A stretch of 64,000 nt of DNA from Pedobacter jeongneungensis (GCF_000633455.1 NZ_AYMG01000008.1:186001-250000); one strand, 5' to 3'. Shown: positions 52,951-61,536, numbered from the stretch's first letter. Program-made: numbers and translations. The notes: generated from the sequence alone by a model not told the origin.

Positions 52951-54129
52951 ATGATCAGCGTAAAAGAAGCAAAAGACCTCATTTCTCAACATATTAGTCC
53001 TTTAAACCCAATCAGTATTGATCTGGCAGAAGCAGCTGGCCATATACTTGCAGCTGATATTTATGCCAAATTTGATATCCCTGCCTTTAGTCAATCTTCT
53101 ATGGATGGTTATACCTTAAAATTTGAAGATCATGAAAAAGAACTCAACTTAACCGGCGAAATGGCCGCCGGAACTGCAACCAACATCACCATCCAACACG
53201 GTGAAACTGGTAGGATTTTTACAGGTGCACCATTACCAAACGGAGCCGATACCGTAATAATGCAGGAAAAAATAACCCGATTAGGTGATAAAATTACCTT
53301 ACAGGATCCCAATTTAAAATTGGGTTTAAACGTGCGCAATAAAGGTTCGGAAATTAAGGCTGGGGCTTTAGCCATGGAAAAAGACAGTTTGCTTAGTCCT
53401 GCCGCCATTGGCTTTCTTGCGGGGATTGGCGTAAACGAAGTAACAGTTTACCCTATGCCGAAAATATCGATTATTGTAACCGGAAAAGAATTGCAAAAAC
53501 CAGGCGTGCCCTTGGCATTCGGTCAGGTTTACGAATCTAATTCTTATTCACTTTCTGCCGCGCTAAAACACGAAGGCATTGATCAGATCAATGTTTACGA
53601 AGCTGATGATGATCTCGAAATCCTTAAAAAAGTATTGCAAACAGCAATAACAAACAGCGATGTAGTTTTACTTACAGGCGGCGTTAGTGTAGGCGATTAC
53701 GATTTCGTAATCGAAGCAGCAGCTCAATGCGGCATTAAACAGATTTTCCATAAGGTAAAACAGAAACCAGGTAAACCGTTGTTTTTTGGAACACATGGTG
53801 AAAAACTAATTTTTGGACTTCCTGGAAACCCTTCATCTGTGCTAAGCTGCTATTACAATTATGTACTTCCAACCATTAAAATATTATCTCAAAAAAATAA
53901 CAGTGTAACCGAAGTACAGGCAGAACTTACCCATTCCTATAACAAGCCACCGGGCTTAACACATTTTTTGAAAGGAAAATACGAAAATGGAAAAGTTACC
54001 CCTTTAAACGCACAGGAATCTTACCGGTTGAGTTCTTTTGCACAGGCCAATTGTTTAATATGCCTTAACGAAACACAAACGCATTTCGAAAAAGGCGACA
54101 TCCTAACTGTAATGATTTTACCAAATTAA
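52951..54129 (+). CDS. moeA: Molybdopterin molybdotransferase
   Basis: The 392-residue protein follows the MoeA pattern: AEAAGHILAADIYAKFDIPAFSQSSMDGYTL, then GDYDFVIEAA and the molybdate site GKPLFFGTHGEKLIFGLPGNPSSVLSCYY. It inserts molybdate into adenylated molybdopterin. The partner adenylyltransferase activity (MogA/MoaB) is supplied by the moaCB fusion at the end of the operon. Confidence 0.96.
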   Translation: MISVKEAKDLISQHISPLNPISIDLAEAAGHILAADIYAKFDIPAFSQSSMDGYTLKFEDHEKELNLTGEMAAGTATNITIQHGETGRIFTGAPLPNGADTVIMQEKITRLGDKITLQDPNLKLGLNVRNKGSEIKAGALAMEKDSLLSPAAIGFLAGIGVNEVTVYPMPKISIIVTGKELQKPGVPLAFGQVYESNSYSLSAALKHEGIDQINVYEADDDLEILKKVLQTAITNSDVVLLTGGVSVGDYDFVIEAAAQCGIKQIFHKVKQKPGKPLFFGTHGEKLIFGLPGNPSSVLSCYYNYVLPTIKILSQKNNSVTEVQAELTHSYNKPPGLTHFLKGKYENGKVTPLNAQESYRLSSFAQANCLICLNETQTHFEKGDILTVMILPN

Positions 54130-54131
54130 CC

Positions 54132-54872
54132 ATGCAAGAAAGTTTTATCCTGTTTTACTGTTTACTTTTTATCGTTGCCTTTTTATATGCCTCTGTGGGG
54201 CATGGTGGTGCAAGTGGTTACCTGGCACTAATGGCCATTTTTGCCATTTCGCCTGCCATTATGAAACCAACAGCATTATTGCTCAACCTTTTTGTTTCTT
54301 CCACTTCCTTTATCCAGTTTTATCGTGGTGGCCATTTTAAATGGAAAACCTTTTGGCCATTTGCACTCGCTTCCATCCCACTCTCTTTTGTTGGCGGTAT
54401 GATGGCAATTGAAAGTTCTATTTATAAAAAGATTTTGGGCGTACTTTTATTGATCCCGGTAATCCGTTTCTTCTTTTTCAAAAACACCGATCCAAAAGAT
54501 TTCAAACCCTCAAACATTCTTTTATCATTAGCTATTGGTGGTATTATCGGCTTGCTCTCGGGTATGATCGGCATTGGCGGTGGCATAATCCTTTCGCCTG
54601 TTCTCCTGCTCTTAAAATGGACCGATCAGAAACAAACAGCAGCCATCAGTGCGGCTTTTATCTTTGTAAATTCAGTGGCAGGTTTAGGCGGACAGCTGAT
54701 CAAAGGCTTTGAATTTAACAGCCACATGCTTGCTTACGTGGGTGCGGCATTTGTTGGCGGCATCTGTGGCGCTTATTTTGGTGCCTTAAAATTCCCGCAA
54801 ACCGTTTTAAAAAATGTTTTGGCCTGCGTATTGGCATTGGCCGCTTATAAATTATTATTTACACATGCATAA
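54132..54872 (+). CDS. TauE/SafE-family membrane exporter
   Basis: This 246-residue protein has about seven to eight membrane helices and the family repeats ASVGHGGASGYLALMAIF and GMIGIGGGIILSPVLLLL. TauE/SafE proteins export sulfite, sulfoacetate or related anions. Its place inside the Moco operon may reflect transport of sulfite, a substrate or product of the molybdoenzyme upstream, or an anion like molybdate; this is inference. It is 2 bp after moeA. Confidence 0.9.
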   Translation: MQESFILFYCLLFIVAFLYASVGHGGASGYLALMAIFAISPAIMKPTALLLNLFVSSTSFIQFYRGGHFKWKTFWPFALASIPLSFVGGMMAIESSIYKKILGVLLLIPVIRFFFFKNTDPKDFKPSNILLSLAIGGIIGLLSGMIGIGGGIILSPVLLLLKWTDQKQTAAISAAFIFVNSVAGLGGQLIKGFEFNSHMLAYVGAAFVGGICGAYFGALKFPQTVLKNVLACVLALAAYKLLFTHA

Positions 54873-54873
54873 C

Positions 54874-55371
54874 ATGAAATATACCATCATTGCCCTGTTA
54901 TTTTTAGGTTTTACGGCGAAAGCGCAAGAAAGCAAACAATTTACCATCGAAGGAAAGGTTAAAGTACCATTAACCATAACCTTAGACAATTTAAGTGCAT
55001 ATAAATCCGTTAGTTTGGATAGTATGACAATTTTTAACCACCTGATGCAGCGAAAAAGCAGCATTAAAAACATTAAAGGTGTGCTTTTAAAAGATATTTT
55101 GGCCAAAGTAGAAATTGATGCCGCTTCGCCAAAAACATTGAGCGAATTTTACCTTGTTTTTACGGCAACCGATAATTATAAAGTGGTGTACTCATGGAAT
55201 GAGATTTTTAATTCGCCAACCGGAAATCAAATATTGGTTCTAACGAGTTATGATACCAACCCTGCAAAGGCCGAGAAAGGAAATATTGCTATTATTACGC
55301 CAAGCGATTTCGCTACCGGAAGAAGATTTGTAAAAGGATTGAGCAAAATCACCATCTTACAGGTAAATTAG
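54874..55371 (+). CDS. Secreted, Cys-less molybdopterin-oxidoreductase-like protein
   Basis: From the ATG at 54874 the protein has 165 residues; ATG 54865 gives three more. A signal peptide (to about residue 18, TAKAQ) precedes a domain with the order of the PF00174 sulfite-oxidase fold: TLDNLSAYKSVSL, GVLLKDILAKVEID, YLVFTATDNYKVVYSWNEIFN and RFVKGLSKITIL. There is no Cys anywhere, so it cannot ligate Mo in the usual way and may be a binding or carrier protein. Function unknown; it lies in the Moco operon next to moaD. Confidence 0.75.
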   Translation: MKYTIIALLFLGFTAKAQESKQFTIEGKVKVPLTITLDNLSAYKSVSLDSMTIFNHLMQRKSSIKNIKGVLLKDILAKVEIDAASPKTLSEFYLVFTATDNYKVVYSWNEIFNSPTGNQILVLTSYDTNPAKAEKGNIAIITPSDFATGRRFVKGLSKITILQVN

Positions 55372-55375
55372 CAGC

Positions 55376-55609
55376 ATGGAAATCGAAATCATCAGTTTTG
55401 GCAAAATCTCCGAGTTGATCAGCAATCAAAAAATTGATTTTGATGGGATTGCCGATACCGATAACTTTAAACTACATCTTGAACATCAGTTTCCTGCTTT
55501 AAAAAGCATGAAATACAAACTTGCCCTGAACAAAAACATAGTTCAGGAGAACACCCAAATCATCAACAAGGCTACTATAGCCATTATGCCTCCATTTTCT
55601 GGCGGTTAA
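55376..55609 (+). CDS. moaD: Molybdopterin synthase sulfur carrier MoaD
   Basis: The 77-residue ubiquitin-like protein starts MEIEIISFGKISELI and ends PPFSGG, the C-terminal Gly-Gly that is adenylated and thiocarboxylated. Size is normal. It is 4 bp after the Cys-less Mo-fold gene and precedes the activating enzyme by 5 bp. Confidence 0.94.
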   Translation: MEIEIISFGKISELISNQKIDFDGIADTDNFKLHLEHQFPALKSMKYKLALNKNIVQENTQIINKATIAIMPPFSGG

Positions 55610-55614
55610 ATCAT

Positions 55615-56721
55615 ATGAGTGCAGAGCGATATAACAGACAGATCATCCTGAAAGGATTTGGAGAGGAAGCACAACAACAGTTGTTAAAAGCTAAAGTATT
55701 GGTAATTGGTGCTGGTGGTCTGGGCTGTCCTGCACTGCAGTACCTGGCCGCTGCTGGCATAGGCCATATCGGTATTGTGGATGATGATACCATTTCGCTA
55801 TCCAACCTGCACAGGCAGATATTATTTACCACGGCCGATATCGGAAAATTGAAAGTAGAGGTTGCGGCTAAACGGTTGCAGGAAATGAACACCCAGATCG
55901 GAATCATCCGTCACCCCATCCGTTTACAGAAAAACAATATCCTTGATATTGTATCCAGATATGATTACATATTGGATGGTACAGACAATTTTGAGTCAAG
56001 ATACCTGATTAATGATGCCTGTGCCTTGCTTAACAAACCGCTTATATTTGCAGCAGTTTCGGGTTTTGAAGGTCAGCTGGCTATATTTAATACACCCGAT
56101 CATTTAACACCGAGTACCAATTACCGCGATCTTTTCCCTGTGCCGCCCGATAAAGGCGAAATCCCTAATTGTGCTGAAAATGGCATTATTGGCGTATTGC
56201 CCGGGATAATAGGAACCATGGCGGCAGCAGAAACCATTAAACTGATTGCTAAAATCGGGCAGCCGCTCACCAATAAAATATTAAATTATAATTTACTTAC
56301 ACAAGAACAATATACCATCAACATCAGTCATGGGGGCGATTATACATTACCCAAAACGGTTGATGAATTTTTAAATATGAATTATCAGGATACCAGCGAA
56401 GGACCACAGGGATATATAGAAATTGATGCCAGCGAACTGGTAAAACTGCAACAATCAGAATCTACCATTTTAATCGATGTCCGCGAAAAACACGAAGTTC
56501 CGGTACTGGATAAGCAGATTTACACCCAGGTACCCATGTCGGAGTTTGGTGCATTCCTGAATAAGGAATTTTACCAAAAACACGTGGTTTTAATCTGTCA
56601 GCACGGCATTAGAAGTGTTGCCGCAGCAGAGGCCCTGCAAGAAAAATATGGCGATGCCAAAAAGATCTACAGTTTAAAAGGTGGTATTGTAAAATGGAGA
56701 GATCATTTTTTAAGATCGTAA
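55615..56721 (+). CDS. moeB: MoeB-type MoaD-activating enzyme with rhodanese domain
   Basis: This 368-residue protein has an E1-like adenylating domain (about 1-250: GAGGLGCPALQYLAAAGIGHIGIVDDDTISLSNLHRQILF, then DGTDNFESRYLINDAC) and a rhodanese domain (about 265-368) with the active Cys in LICQHGIRS. It should activate MoaD and, through the rhodanese, load sulfur onto it. The zinc cysteines of E. coli MoeB (Cys-x-x-Cys pairs) are missing: TNYRDLF stands where CYRCL is usual, and the C-terminal pair is absent. The catalytic Cys near IPNCAENGI is kept. Confidence 0.92.
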   Translation: MSAERYNRQIILKGFGEEAQQQLLKAKVLVIGAGGLGCPALQYLAAAGIGHIGIVDDDTISLSNLHRQILFTTADIGKLKVEVAAKRLQEMNTQIGIIRHPIRLQKNNILDIVSRYDYILDGTDNFESRYLINDACALLNKPLIFAAVSGFEGQLAIFNTPDHLTPSTNYRDLFPVPPDKGEIPNCAENGIIGVLPGIIGTMAAAETIKLIAKIGQPLTNKILNYNLLTQEQYTINISHGGDYTLPKTVDEFLNMNYQDTSEGPQGYIEIDASELVKLQQSESTILIDVREKHEVPVLDKQIYTQVPMSEFGAFLNKEFYQKHVVLICQHGIRSVAAAEALQEKYGDAKKIYSLKGGIVKWRDHFLRS

Positions 56722-56722
56722 C

Positions 56723-57166
56723 ATGAGCGAAAAGAAGATTAAAAATATATTTGTTAACGGTCCCATAACGCCTGCTTTTATAGCCGACAGCATTGCGAAG
56801 CACAGCAGCAAAACGGCCATCGGTGGGCATAGCATTTTTATGGGTCAGGTGCGGAAAGATGAAATTGACGGTAAATTTGTTGCTGCGATTGAATATACTG
56901 CTTACGAAGAGCTTTCGCTCGAAAAAATGCACCAGATCAGGGAAGCCATTTTCGAAAAATACCCGCTTAACTGCATGCATATTTACCATAGTTTGGGTAC
57001 GGTAAAAACTGGCGAAATCTGCCTTTTTGTTTTTACTTCCTCTGCACACCGCAAGCCTGCAATATCCGCTTGCAGTGAAGTGGTAGACCGTTTAAAAGCT
57101 GAATTACCGATCTGGGGTAAAGAAATATTCGAAGACGAAACACATCAGTGGAAAGAAAATATATAA
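56723..57166 (+). CDS. moaE: Molybdopterin synthase catalytic subunit MoaE
   Basis: This 147-residue protein follows the MoaE pattern with GHSIFMGQVRKDEIDG and the C-terminal AELPIWGKEIFED, whose Lys is catalytic. It pairs with MoaD to place two sulfurs on cPMP. It is 1 bp after moeB and 1 bp before moaCB. The family stretch HRKPAISACSEVVDRLK is intact. Confidence 0.95.
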   Translation: MSEKKIKNIFVNGPITPAFIADSIAKHSSKTAIGGHSIFMGQVRKDEIDGKFVAAIEYTAYEELSLEKMHQIREAIFEKYPLNCMHIYHSLGTVKTGEICLFVFTSSAHRKPAISACSEVVDRLKAELPIWGKEIFEDETHQWKENI

Positions 57167-57167
57167 T

Positions 57168-58076
57168 ATGGTAAACATCACCAAAAAATCCAACACGCTG
57201 CGCATCGCCATTGCCACCGCTACGGTAAAGGTATCGAAGCAGGAAACCATCGATGCCATTGAGCAACGCAAAATACCTAAAGGTGATGTATTTGAATTTG
57301 CACGTGCCGCGGGATTATTCGGTGTTAAAAAAACCAGCGATGTAATTCCTGATTGCCACCCACTTCCGATAGAATATACAGCCATTACCTACGAAATTGT
57401 GGGTTTAACCATTATGATTACTGTTGAAGTACATACCATTTATAAAACCGGTGTAGAAGTTGAAGCCATGCATGGTGCTTCGGTTACTGCATTAACCATG
57501 TATGATATGTTGAAACCAATCGATAAAGGCGTAGAAATAGAAAACATCAGGTTAATAAAAAAGTCAGGTGGTAAATCTGACCTTAAAAATGCCCAATTCC
57601 CTGAGATAAAAGCGGCCGTTGTGGTATGTTCTGATTCTGTTTTCGAAAATAAAGCACAGGATACTTCCGGCAAAGCCATTATTTCGCGTTTGGAACAATG
57701 GGGTATCAATACAGCGAAATATGAAATTGTTCCCGATGAAATAAATGTGATCAGAGATAAAGCAAGCGAACTAAGCAAAAGCGGCTATCAACTGGTTATT
57801 TTTACGGGAGGTACAGGCCTTTCGCCCCGGGATGTAACCCCAGAGGCCATTGCGCCATTGCTCGACCGTAATATTGAAGGCATTATGGAAACCGCCAGGC
57901 GTTATGGACAGGAACGCATGCCTTATGCCATGCTTTCACGTGGCGTAGCCGGTTTTATCGGCAAAATGCTTGTGCTTACCTTCCCAGGCTCAAAAAATGG
58001 TGCAGAAGAAAGCATGGACGCCTTATTCCCACAGGTTTTACATTTGTTTAAGGTGGTTAAAGGAGAGAAACATTAA
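57168..58076 (+). CDS. moaCB: Fused MoaC-MoaB (cPMP synthase / molybdopterin adenylyltransferase-like)
   Basis: The 302-residue protein joins MoaC (about 1-145, KGDVFEFARAAGLFGVKKTSDVIPDCHPLPI and VEVEAMHGASVTALTMYDMLKP) to a MoaB/MogA domain (about 150-302, CSDSVFENKAQDTSGKAI and FTGGTGLSPRDVTPEAI). MoaC turns the MoaA product into cPMP; MoaB adenylates molybdopterin before MoeA. With moaA, D, E, moeA and moeB, the pathway to Moco is complete in this operon. The fusion is known from other bacteria. Confidence 0.95.
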   Translation: MVNITKKSNTLRIAIATATVKVSKQETIDAIEQRKIPKGDVFEFARAAGLFGVKKTSDVIPDCHPLPIEYTAITYEIVGLTIMITVEVHTIYKTGVEVEAMHGASVTALTMYDMLKPIDKGVEIENIRLIKKSGGKSDLKNAQFPEIKAAVVVCSDSVFENKAQDTSGKAIISRLEQWGINTAKYEIVPDEINVIRDKASELSKSGYQLVIFTGGTGLSPRDVTPEAIAPLLDRNIEGIMETARRYGQERMPYAMLSRGVAGFIGKMLVLTFPGSKNGAEESMDALFPQVLHLFKVVKGEKH

Positions 58077-58267
58077 ATTAGTTAGTCGGGATTTGTAGCC
58101 TATATCTATTTGTCATTCTGAACGCAGTGAAGAATCTTTTAAAGAATGTTAGTCGGGATTATAAAACCGGATTATAAATCCGGAGACCAAAGGTCAGGAT
58201 CACAGATCCTGACCAACAAGCTTATTACATTGGTCAATAATATTATATCTAAACAGCAAAAAACTCT
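58077..58267. repeat. Intergenic repeat stretch
   Basis: This stretch after the Moco operon has GTTAGTCGGGATT twice (about 58081 and 58148), a GTCATTCTGAACGCAG element (about 58113) related to those at 12628 and in the 60-61.5 kb array, and the hairpin GGTCAGGATC/GATCCTGACC (about 58188-58215). It contains no gene. Confidence 0.55.
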
Positions 58268-58297
58268 TTTGCGATAAAAAATTAAGTCCTATTTTTG
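58268..58297 (+). promoter_or_regulatory. Promoter of the 113-aa gene
   Basis: TTG, an 18-nt spacer and TATTTTTG match the consensus. The -7 element ends about 4 nt before the ATG, so the transcript should begin at or near the start codon. Confidence 0.6.
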
Positions 58298-58301
58298 CGG
58301 C

Positions 58302-58643
58302 ATGTCGTCTAAATATAAGATTTTATACTTTTTCCAAAATTCAGATACCGCTATTCTAGAAATCCAACGCCTTAATCTGCCCGACAATGCAGATGCAGAA
58401 GCAAAATACCACTGGCTTTATTATGATAAGCTTACAGGCTCACTAATTAAATTATGGTTTAGATCTTTGGATTCTTCTACTGAAATTGAAGAACGTTATT
58501 TTGAGCAGGGTTATTTAAAATTCAATAAAACGGAGGCTACATATATCGAAAAACACAATTCGTCACAACAAAAACTTAATAATATGGGTAACAGAGCGCT
58601 TGGTGATGAAATCAGTGCGTTGTTAGATAATTATCTGAAATAA
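58302..58643 (+). CDS. Hypothetical protein, 113 aa
   Basis: This soluble protein begins MSSKYKILYFFQNSDTAI and has a mix of strands and helices (ILEIQRLNLPD, YHWLYYDKLTGSLIKLWF, IEERYFEQGYLKF). No domain is recognised. It has its own promoter and seems to lack a leader. It is convergent with the 243-aa unknown gene, whose stop is 1 bp away. Confidence 0.65.
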   Translation: MSSKYKILYFFQNSDTAILEIQRLNLPDNADAEAKYHWLYYDKLTGSLIKLWFRSLDSSTEIEERYFEQGYLKFNKTEATYIEKHNSSQQKLNNMGNRALGDEISALLDNYLK

Positions 58644-58644
58644 T

Positions 58645-59376
58645 TCAGGCCATTTCTGGCAATTCCGATTCGAGTCCAACTTTACTTAAAGGATATCTTG
58701 AAGCATGAAATGTTTTAAGGGAATTGCAAAATTCAGGATACCATTTTTCATTTTGCATTTTTTCTAAAAGTTGCGTACATGAAAGTACATCGGCATCAGC
58801 CTGGCTAATGGCTTTTGCAACATCACTCACCACATCCCAAATGCCTTCCATCATAAAGAACCTGAAGGTAGATAGAATTGCTGACCACTGTACTTTTTTG
58901 GCCTGTAATAAAAAAAACCTTGAAACCGGACTACATAAACGTTTAAAAGCCATATAATCTTCCTCGGCACCCTCAAGATTTAAAAACCCATCGCTATAAG
59001 GAAGATTTACAACTTCTGCAGCAATTTTATCAAGTCCATGGAAATAAACACTCCCGGCACAAATAGATGAGATTGATATCAACGATAAATGATCATAAAT
59101 TTCGGGATGCATCTTTAATTTACCATTACGAACAAACACGAGTCCACCTTTTTTAGTATTTCCGTTCTGTGTATTCATGGCCGACAGGCTTAGAAGCTCA
59201 AATTCTGTGGCAAAGTTTAACGCCATCACAAACTGCGCCGCAGCCATAAAAGCGCCCCGATCAAGAGGTTTGTTATTGATAACAGGTTCCCGAATTGAAA
59301 AAATAGAAAGTTGCAAAAATCTTAATTTGTTTGGTTCCGGCCGACTAGATCGACAATAACAAAAATAAAAATCCAA
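58645..59376 (-). CDS. Hypothetical protein, 243 aa
   Basis: No family is recognised. The protein is mostly helical with hydrophobic patches (FMAAAQFVMALNFATEFELLSLSAMN, SLISISSICAGSVYFHGLDKIAAEVVN) and has no signal peptide. The N-terminus is odd: it begins MDFYFCYCRSSRPEPNK before the first regular segment, and a later Met at residue 44 is an alternative start. It is convergent with the 113-aa gene. Confidence 0.6.
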   Translation of the reverse strand: MDFYFCYCRSSRPEPNKLRFLQLSIFSIREPVINNKPLDRGAFMAAAQFVMALNFATEFELLSLSAMNTQNGNTKKGGLVFVRNGKLKMHPEIYDHLSLISISSICAGSVYFHGLDKIAAEVVNLPYSDGFLNLEGAEEDYMAFKRLCSPVSRFFLLQAKKVQWSAILSTFRFFMMEGIWDVVSDVAKAISQADADVLSCTQLLEKMQNEKWYPEFCNSLKTFHASRYPLSKVGLESELPEMA

Positions 59377-59562
59377 TCCACAAAACAGCTATGCAAAACA
59401 CAGTTAAAGCAGTTAAAATCGGTAATCAGCTAGAAATGAGAAGGAAATTTTTTCAATCTTTTTGTTCAGTAATTGAGCTATTGGAGTTGAATATTATGAT
59501 GCTGAGGTATGGGCAAAAAAAAAGCAGGACTAAATCCTGCTCAAAATCTTTTTGGGGAAGAA

Positions 59563-59751
59563 TTAAACAACTCTTACTTTCACTGCATTAAGGCCTTTTT
59601 TGCCTTCTTGAACTTCGTATTCAACTGTATCATTCTCTCTGATTTCGTCAATCAGGCCTGATGCATGCACAAAAATCTCAGATCCACTTTCTTCTTTAAT
59701 GAAGCCAAAGCCTTTTTCTGAGTTAAAAAATTTTACTGTTCCGTTTTTCAT
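59563..59751 (-). CDS. Cold-shock protein (CspA family)
   Basis: A complete 62-residue cold-shock domain: KGFGFI (RNP1, about 13-18) and IFVHA (RNP2, about 26-30). It is related to the cold-shock gene at the left edge of the window but stands alone, with its own promoter. It binds single-stranded RNA as a chaperone. Confidence 0.95.
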   Translation of the reverse strand: MKNGTVKFFNSEKGFGFIKEESGSEIFVHASGLIDEIRENDTVEYEVQEGKKGLNAVKVRVV

Positions 59752-59779
59752 TATACTGGATGTTTATTAAATTAAAACT

Positions 59780-59808
59780 CAAAAATAGGATTAAAACGCA
59801 AAAACCAA
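59780..59808 (-). promoter_or_regulatory. Promoter of the third cold-shock gene
   Basis: On the minus strand TTG (59808-59806), 18 nt, TATTTTTG (59787-59780), leaving a leader of about 25 nt before the ATG at 59751. Confidence 0.55.
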
Positions 59809-59888
59809 AATTACTGGCAAACAAAATTGAGTTTACGGCAAAAAAAGATTCAAAACAGCAAAATTTGAAAATATTAAAGTGAATTTCT

Positions 59889-60164
59889 CTACTTAAGTGA
59901 AGAATACCAATTGATGGGATGCGACCTTAAATTCATGCCATCACTTTCGATGTGGTAAAGGATAATGGGCATACTAAAATCTACAAAACGCTCTACCTGA
60001 CGGGAAAGTTTACCCAGAAAATCCATACTCGATATCCCTTCCTTTAAATGAACGTAAATTACACTGCCTGTTTTAAACTCAAAGCGCTCCACCACTCCCG
60101 GCCACTCTGCTTTTATCCTGGTGAGGAAAGCTTTGATTTTGGTTTCTTCTTTTAGATTTTCCAT
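59889..60164 (-). CDS. Hypothetical protein, 91 aa
   Basis: This small soluble protein starts MENLKEETKIKAFLTRIKAEWPG. No domain is recognised; alternating strands (RFEFKTGSVIYVHLKEG, PIILYHIESDG) suggest an alpha/beta fold. It lies upstream of the third cold-shock gene on the same strand, 137 bp away. Confidence 0.6.
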   Translation of the reverse strand: MENLKEETKIKAFLTRIKAEWPGVVERFEFKTGSVIYVHLKEGISSMDFLGKLSRQVERFVDFSMPIILYHIESDGMNLRSHPINWYSSLK

Positions 60165-60223
60165 AAGCTTATCAGGTTTTTATGAATATATGCTAATTTA
60201 AAAAATTATTCCAAATAAGATTA

Positions 60224-61527
60224 AAATGTAACAGTACCTATACATTCTGAAAGATTTATGTCATTCTGAGCACAGCGAAGAATCTTTAATATTCCGATAG
60301 GTTTTTAGCCACAAAAGCACTGAATTGTAATGTTACTTAAAAGAAAATAAAAAATAGGCAATAGCATTAAGATTCCCACCTGCGTGGGAATGACGGCCGG
60401 ATTTTTGGGCTTAGCGAGATGCTAAGCCCAGAACTTGTTGAAATGTAACAGTACCTATACATTCTGAAAGATTTATGTCATTCTGAGCGCAGCGAAGAAT
60501 CTTTAATATTCAGATAGGTTTTTAGCCACAAAAGCACTGAATTGTAATGTTACTTAAAAGAAAATTAAAAATAGGCAATAGCACTAAGATTCCCACCTGT
60601 GTGGGAATGACGGCCCGGTTTTTTGGTCTTAGTGAGACGCTAAGACCAGAACTTGTTGAAATGTAACAGTACCTATACATTCTGAAAGATTTATGTAATT
60701 CTGAGCACAGCGAAGAATCTTTAATATTCCGATAGGTTTTTAGCCACAAAAGCACTGAATTGTAATGTTGCTTAAAAGAAAATAAAAAATAGGCAATAGC
60801 ATTAAGATTCCCACCTGCGTGGGAATGACGGCCCGGTTTTTTGGTCTTAGCGAGATGCTAAGACCAGAACTTGTTGAAATGTAACAGTACCTATACATTC
60901 TGAAAGATTTATGTCATTCTGAGCACAGCGAAGAATCTTTAATATTCCGATAGGTTTTTAGCCACAAAAGCACTGAATTGTAATGTTACTTAAAAGAAAA
61001 TTAAAAATAGGCAATAGCACTAAGATTCCCACCTGTGTGGGAATGACGACCGGATTTTTTGGTCTTAGTGAGACGCTAAGACCAGAACTTGTTGAAATGT
61101 AACAGTACCTATACATTCTGAAAGATTTATGTCATTCTGAGCGCAGCGAAGAATCTTTAATATTGCGATAGGTTTTTAGCCACAGAAGCACTGAATTGTA
61201 ATGTTACTTAAAAGAAAATTAAAAATAGGCAATAGCACTAAGATTCCCACCTGTGTGGGAATGACGACCGGATTTTTCGGTCTTAGCGAGACGCTAAGAC
61301 CAGAACTTGTTAAAATGTAACAGTACCTATACATTCTGAAAGATTTATGTCATTCTGAGCGCAGCGAAGAATCTTTAATATTGCGATAGGTTTTTAGCCA
61401 CAGAAGCACTGAATTGTAATGTTACTTAAAAGAAAATAAAAAATAGACAATAGCATTAAGATTCCTATCTGTGTGGGAATGACGACCGGATTTTTTGGTC
61501 TTAGCGAGATGCTAAGACCAGAACTTG
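60224..61527. repeat. Six-copy tandem array of a 218-bp unit
   Basis: Units begin at 60224, 60441, 60659, 60877, 61095 and 61313 with the text AAATGTAACAGTACCTATAC. Each holds GTCATTCTGAGC-CAGCGAAGAATC, a TTTTTAGCCACA element, an inverted CCCAC/GTGGG element with AATGACG, and a hairpin GGTCTTAG/CTAAGACC. The hairpin reads GGGCTTAG/CTAAGCCC in the first unit, a compensated pair change. No reading frame persists through the units, so I call it noncoding. It fills the gap between the small unknown gene and the GH2 gene. Confidence 0.93.
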
Positions 61528-61536
61528 ACGAATCTA

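Noticed and set aside
59391..59591. A 66-aa plus-strand frame
   Set aside because: It runs into the third cold-shock gene on the other strand, and has no recognisable sequence or promoter.
60224..61527. Regular repeats that might be a CRISPR array
   Set aside because: Units are 218 bp long and contiguous, with no short repeat separated by unique spacers and no cas genes nearby.
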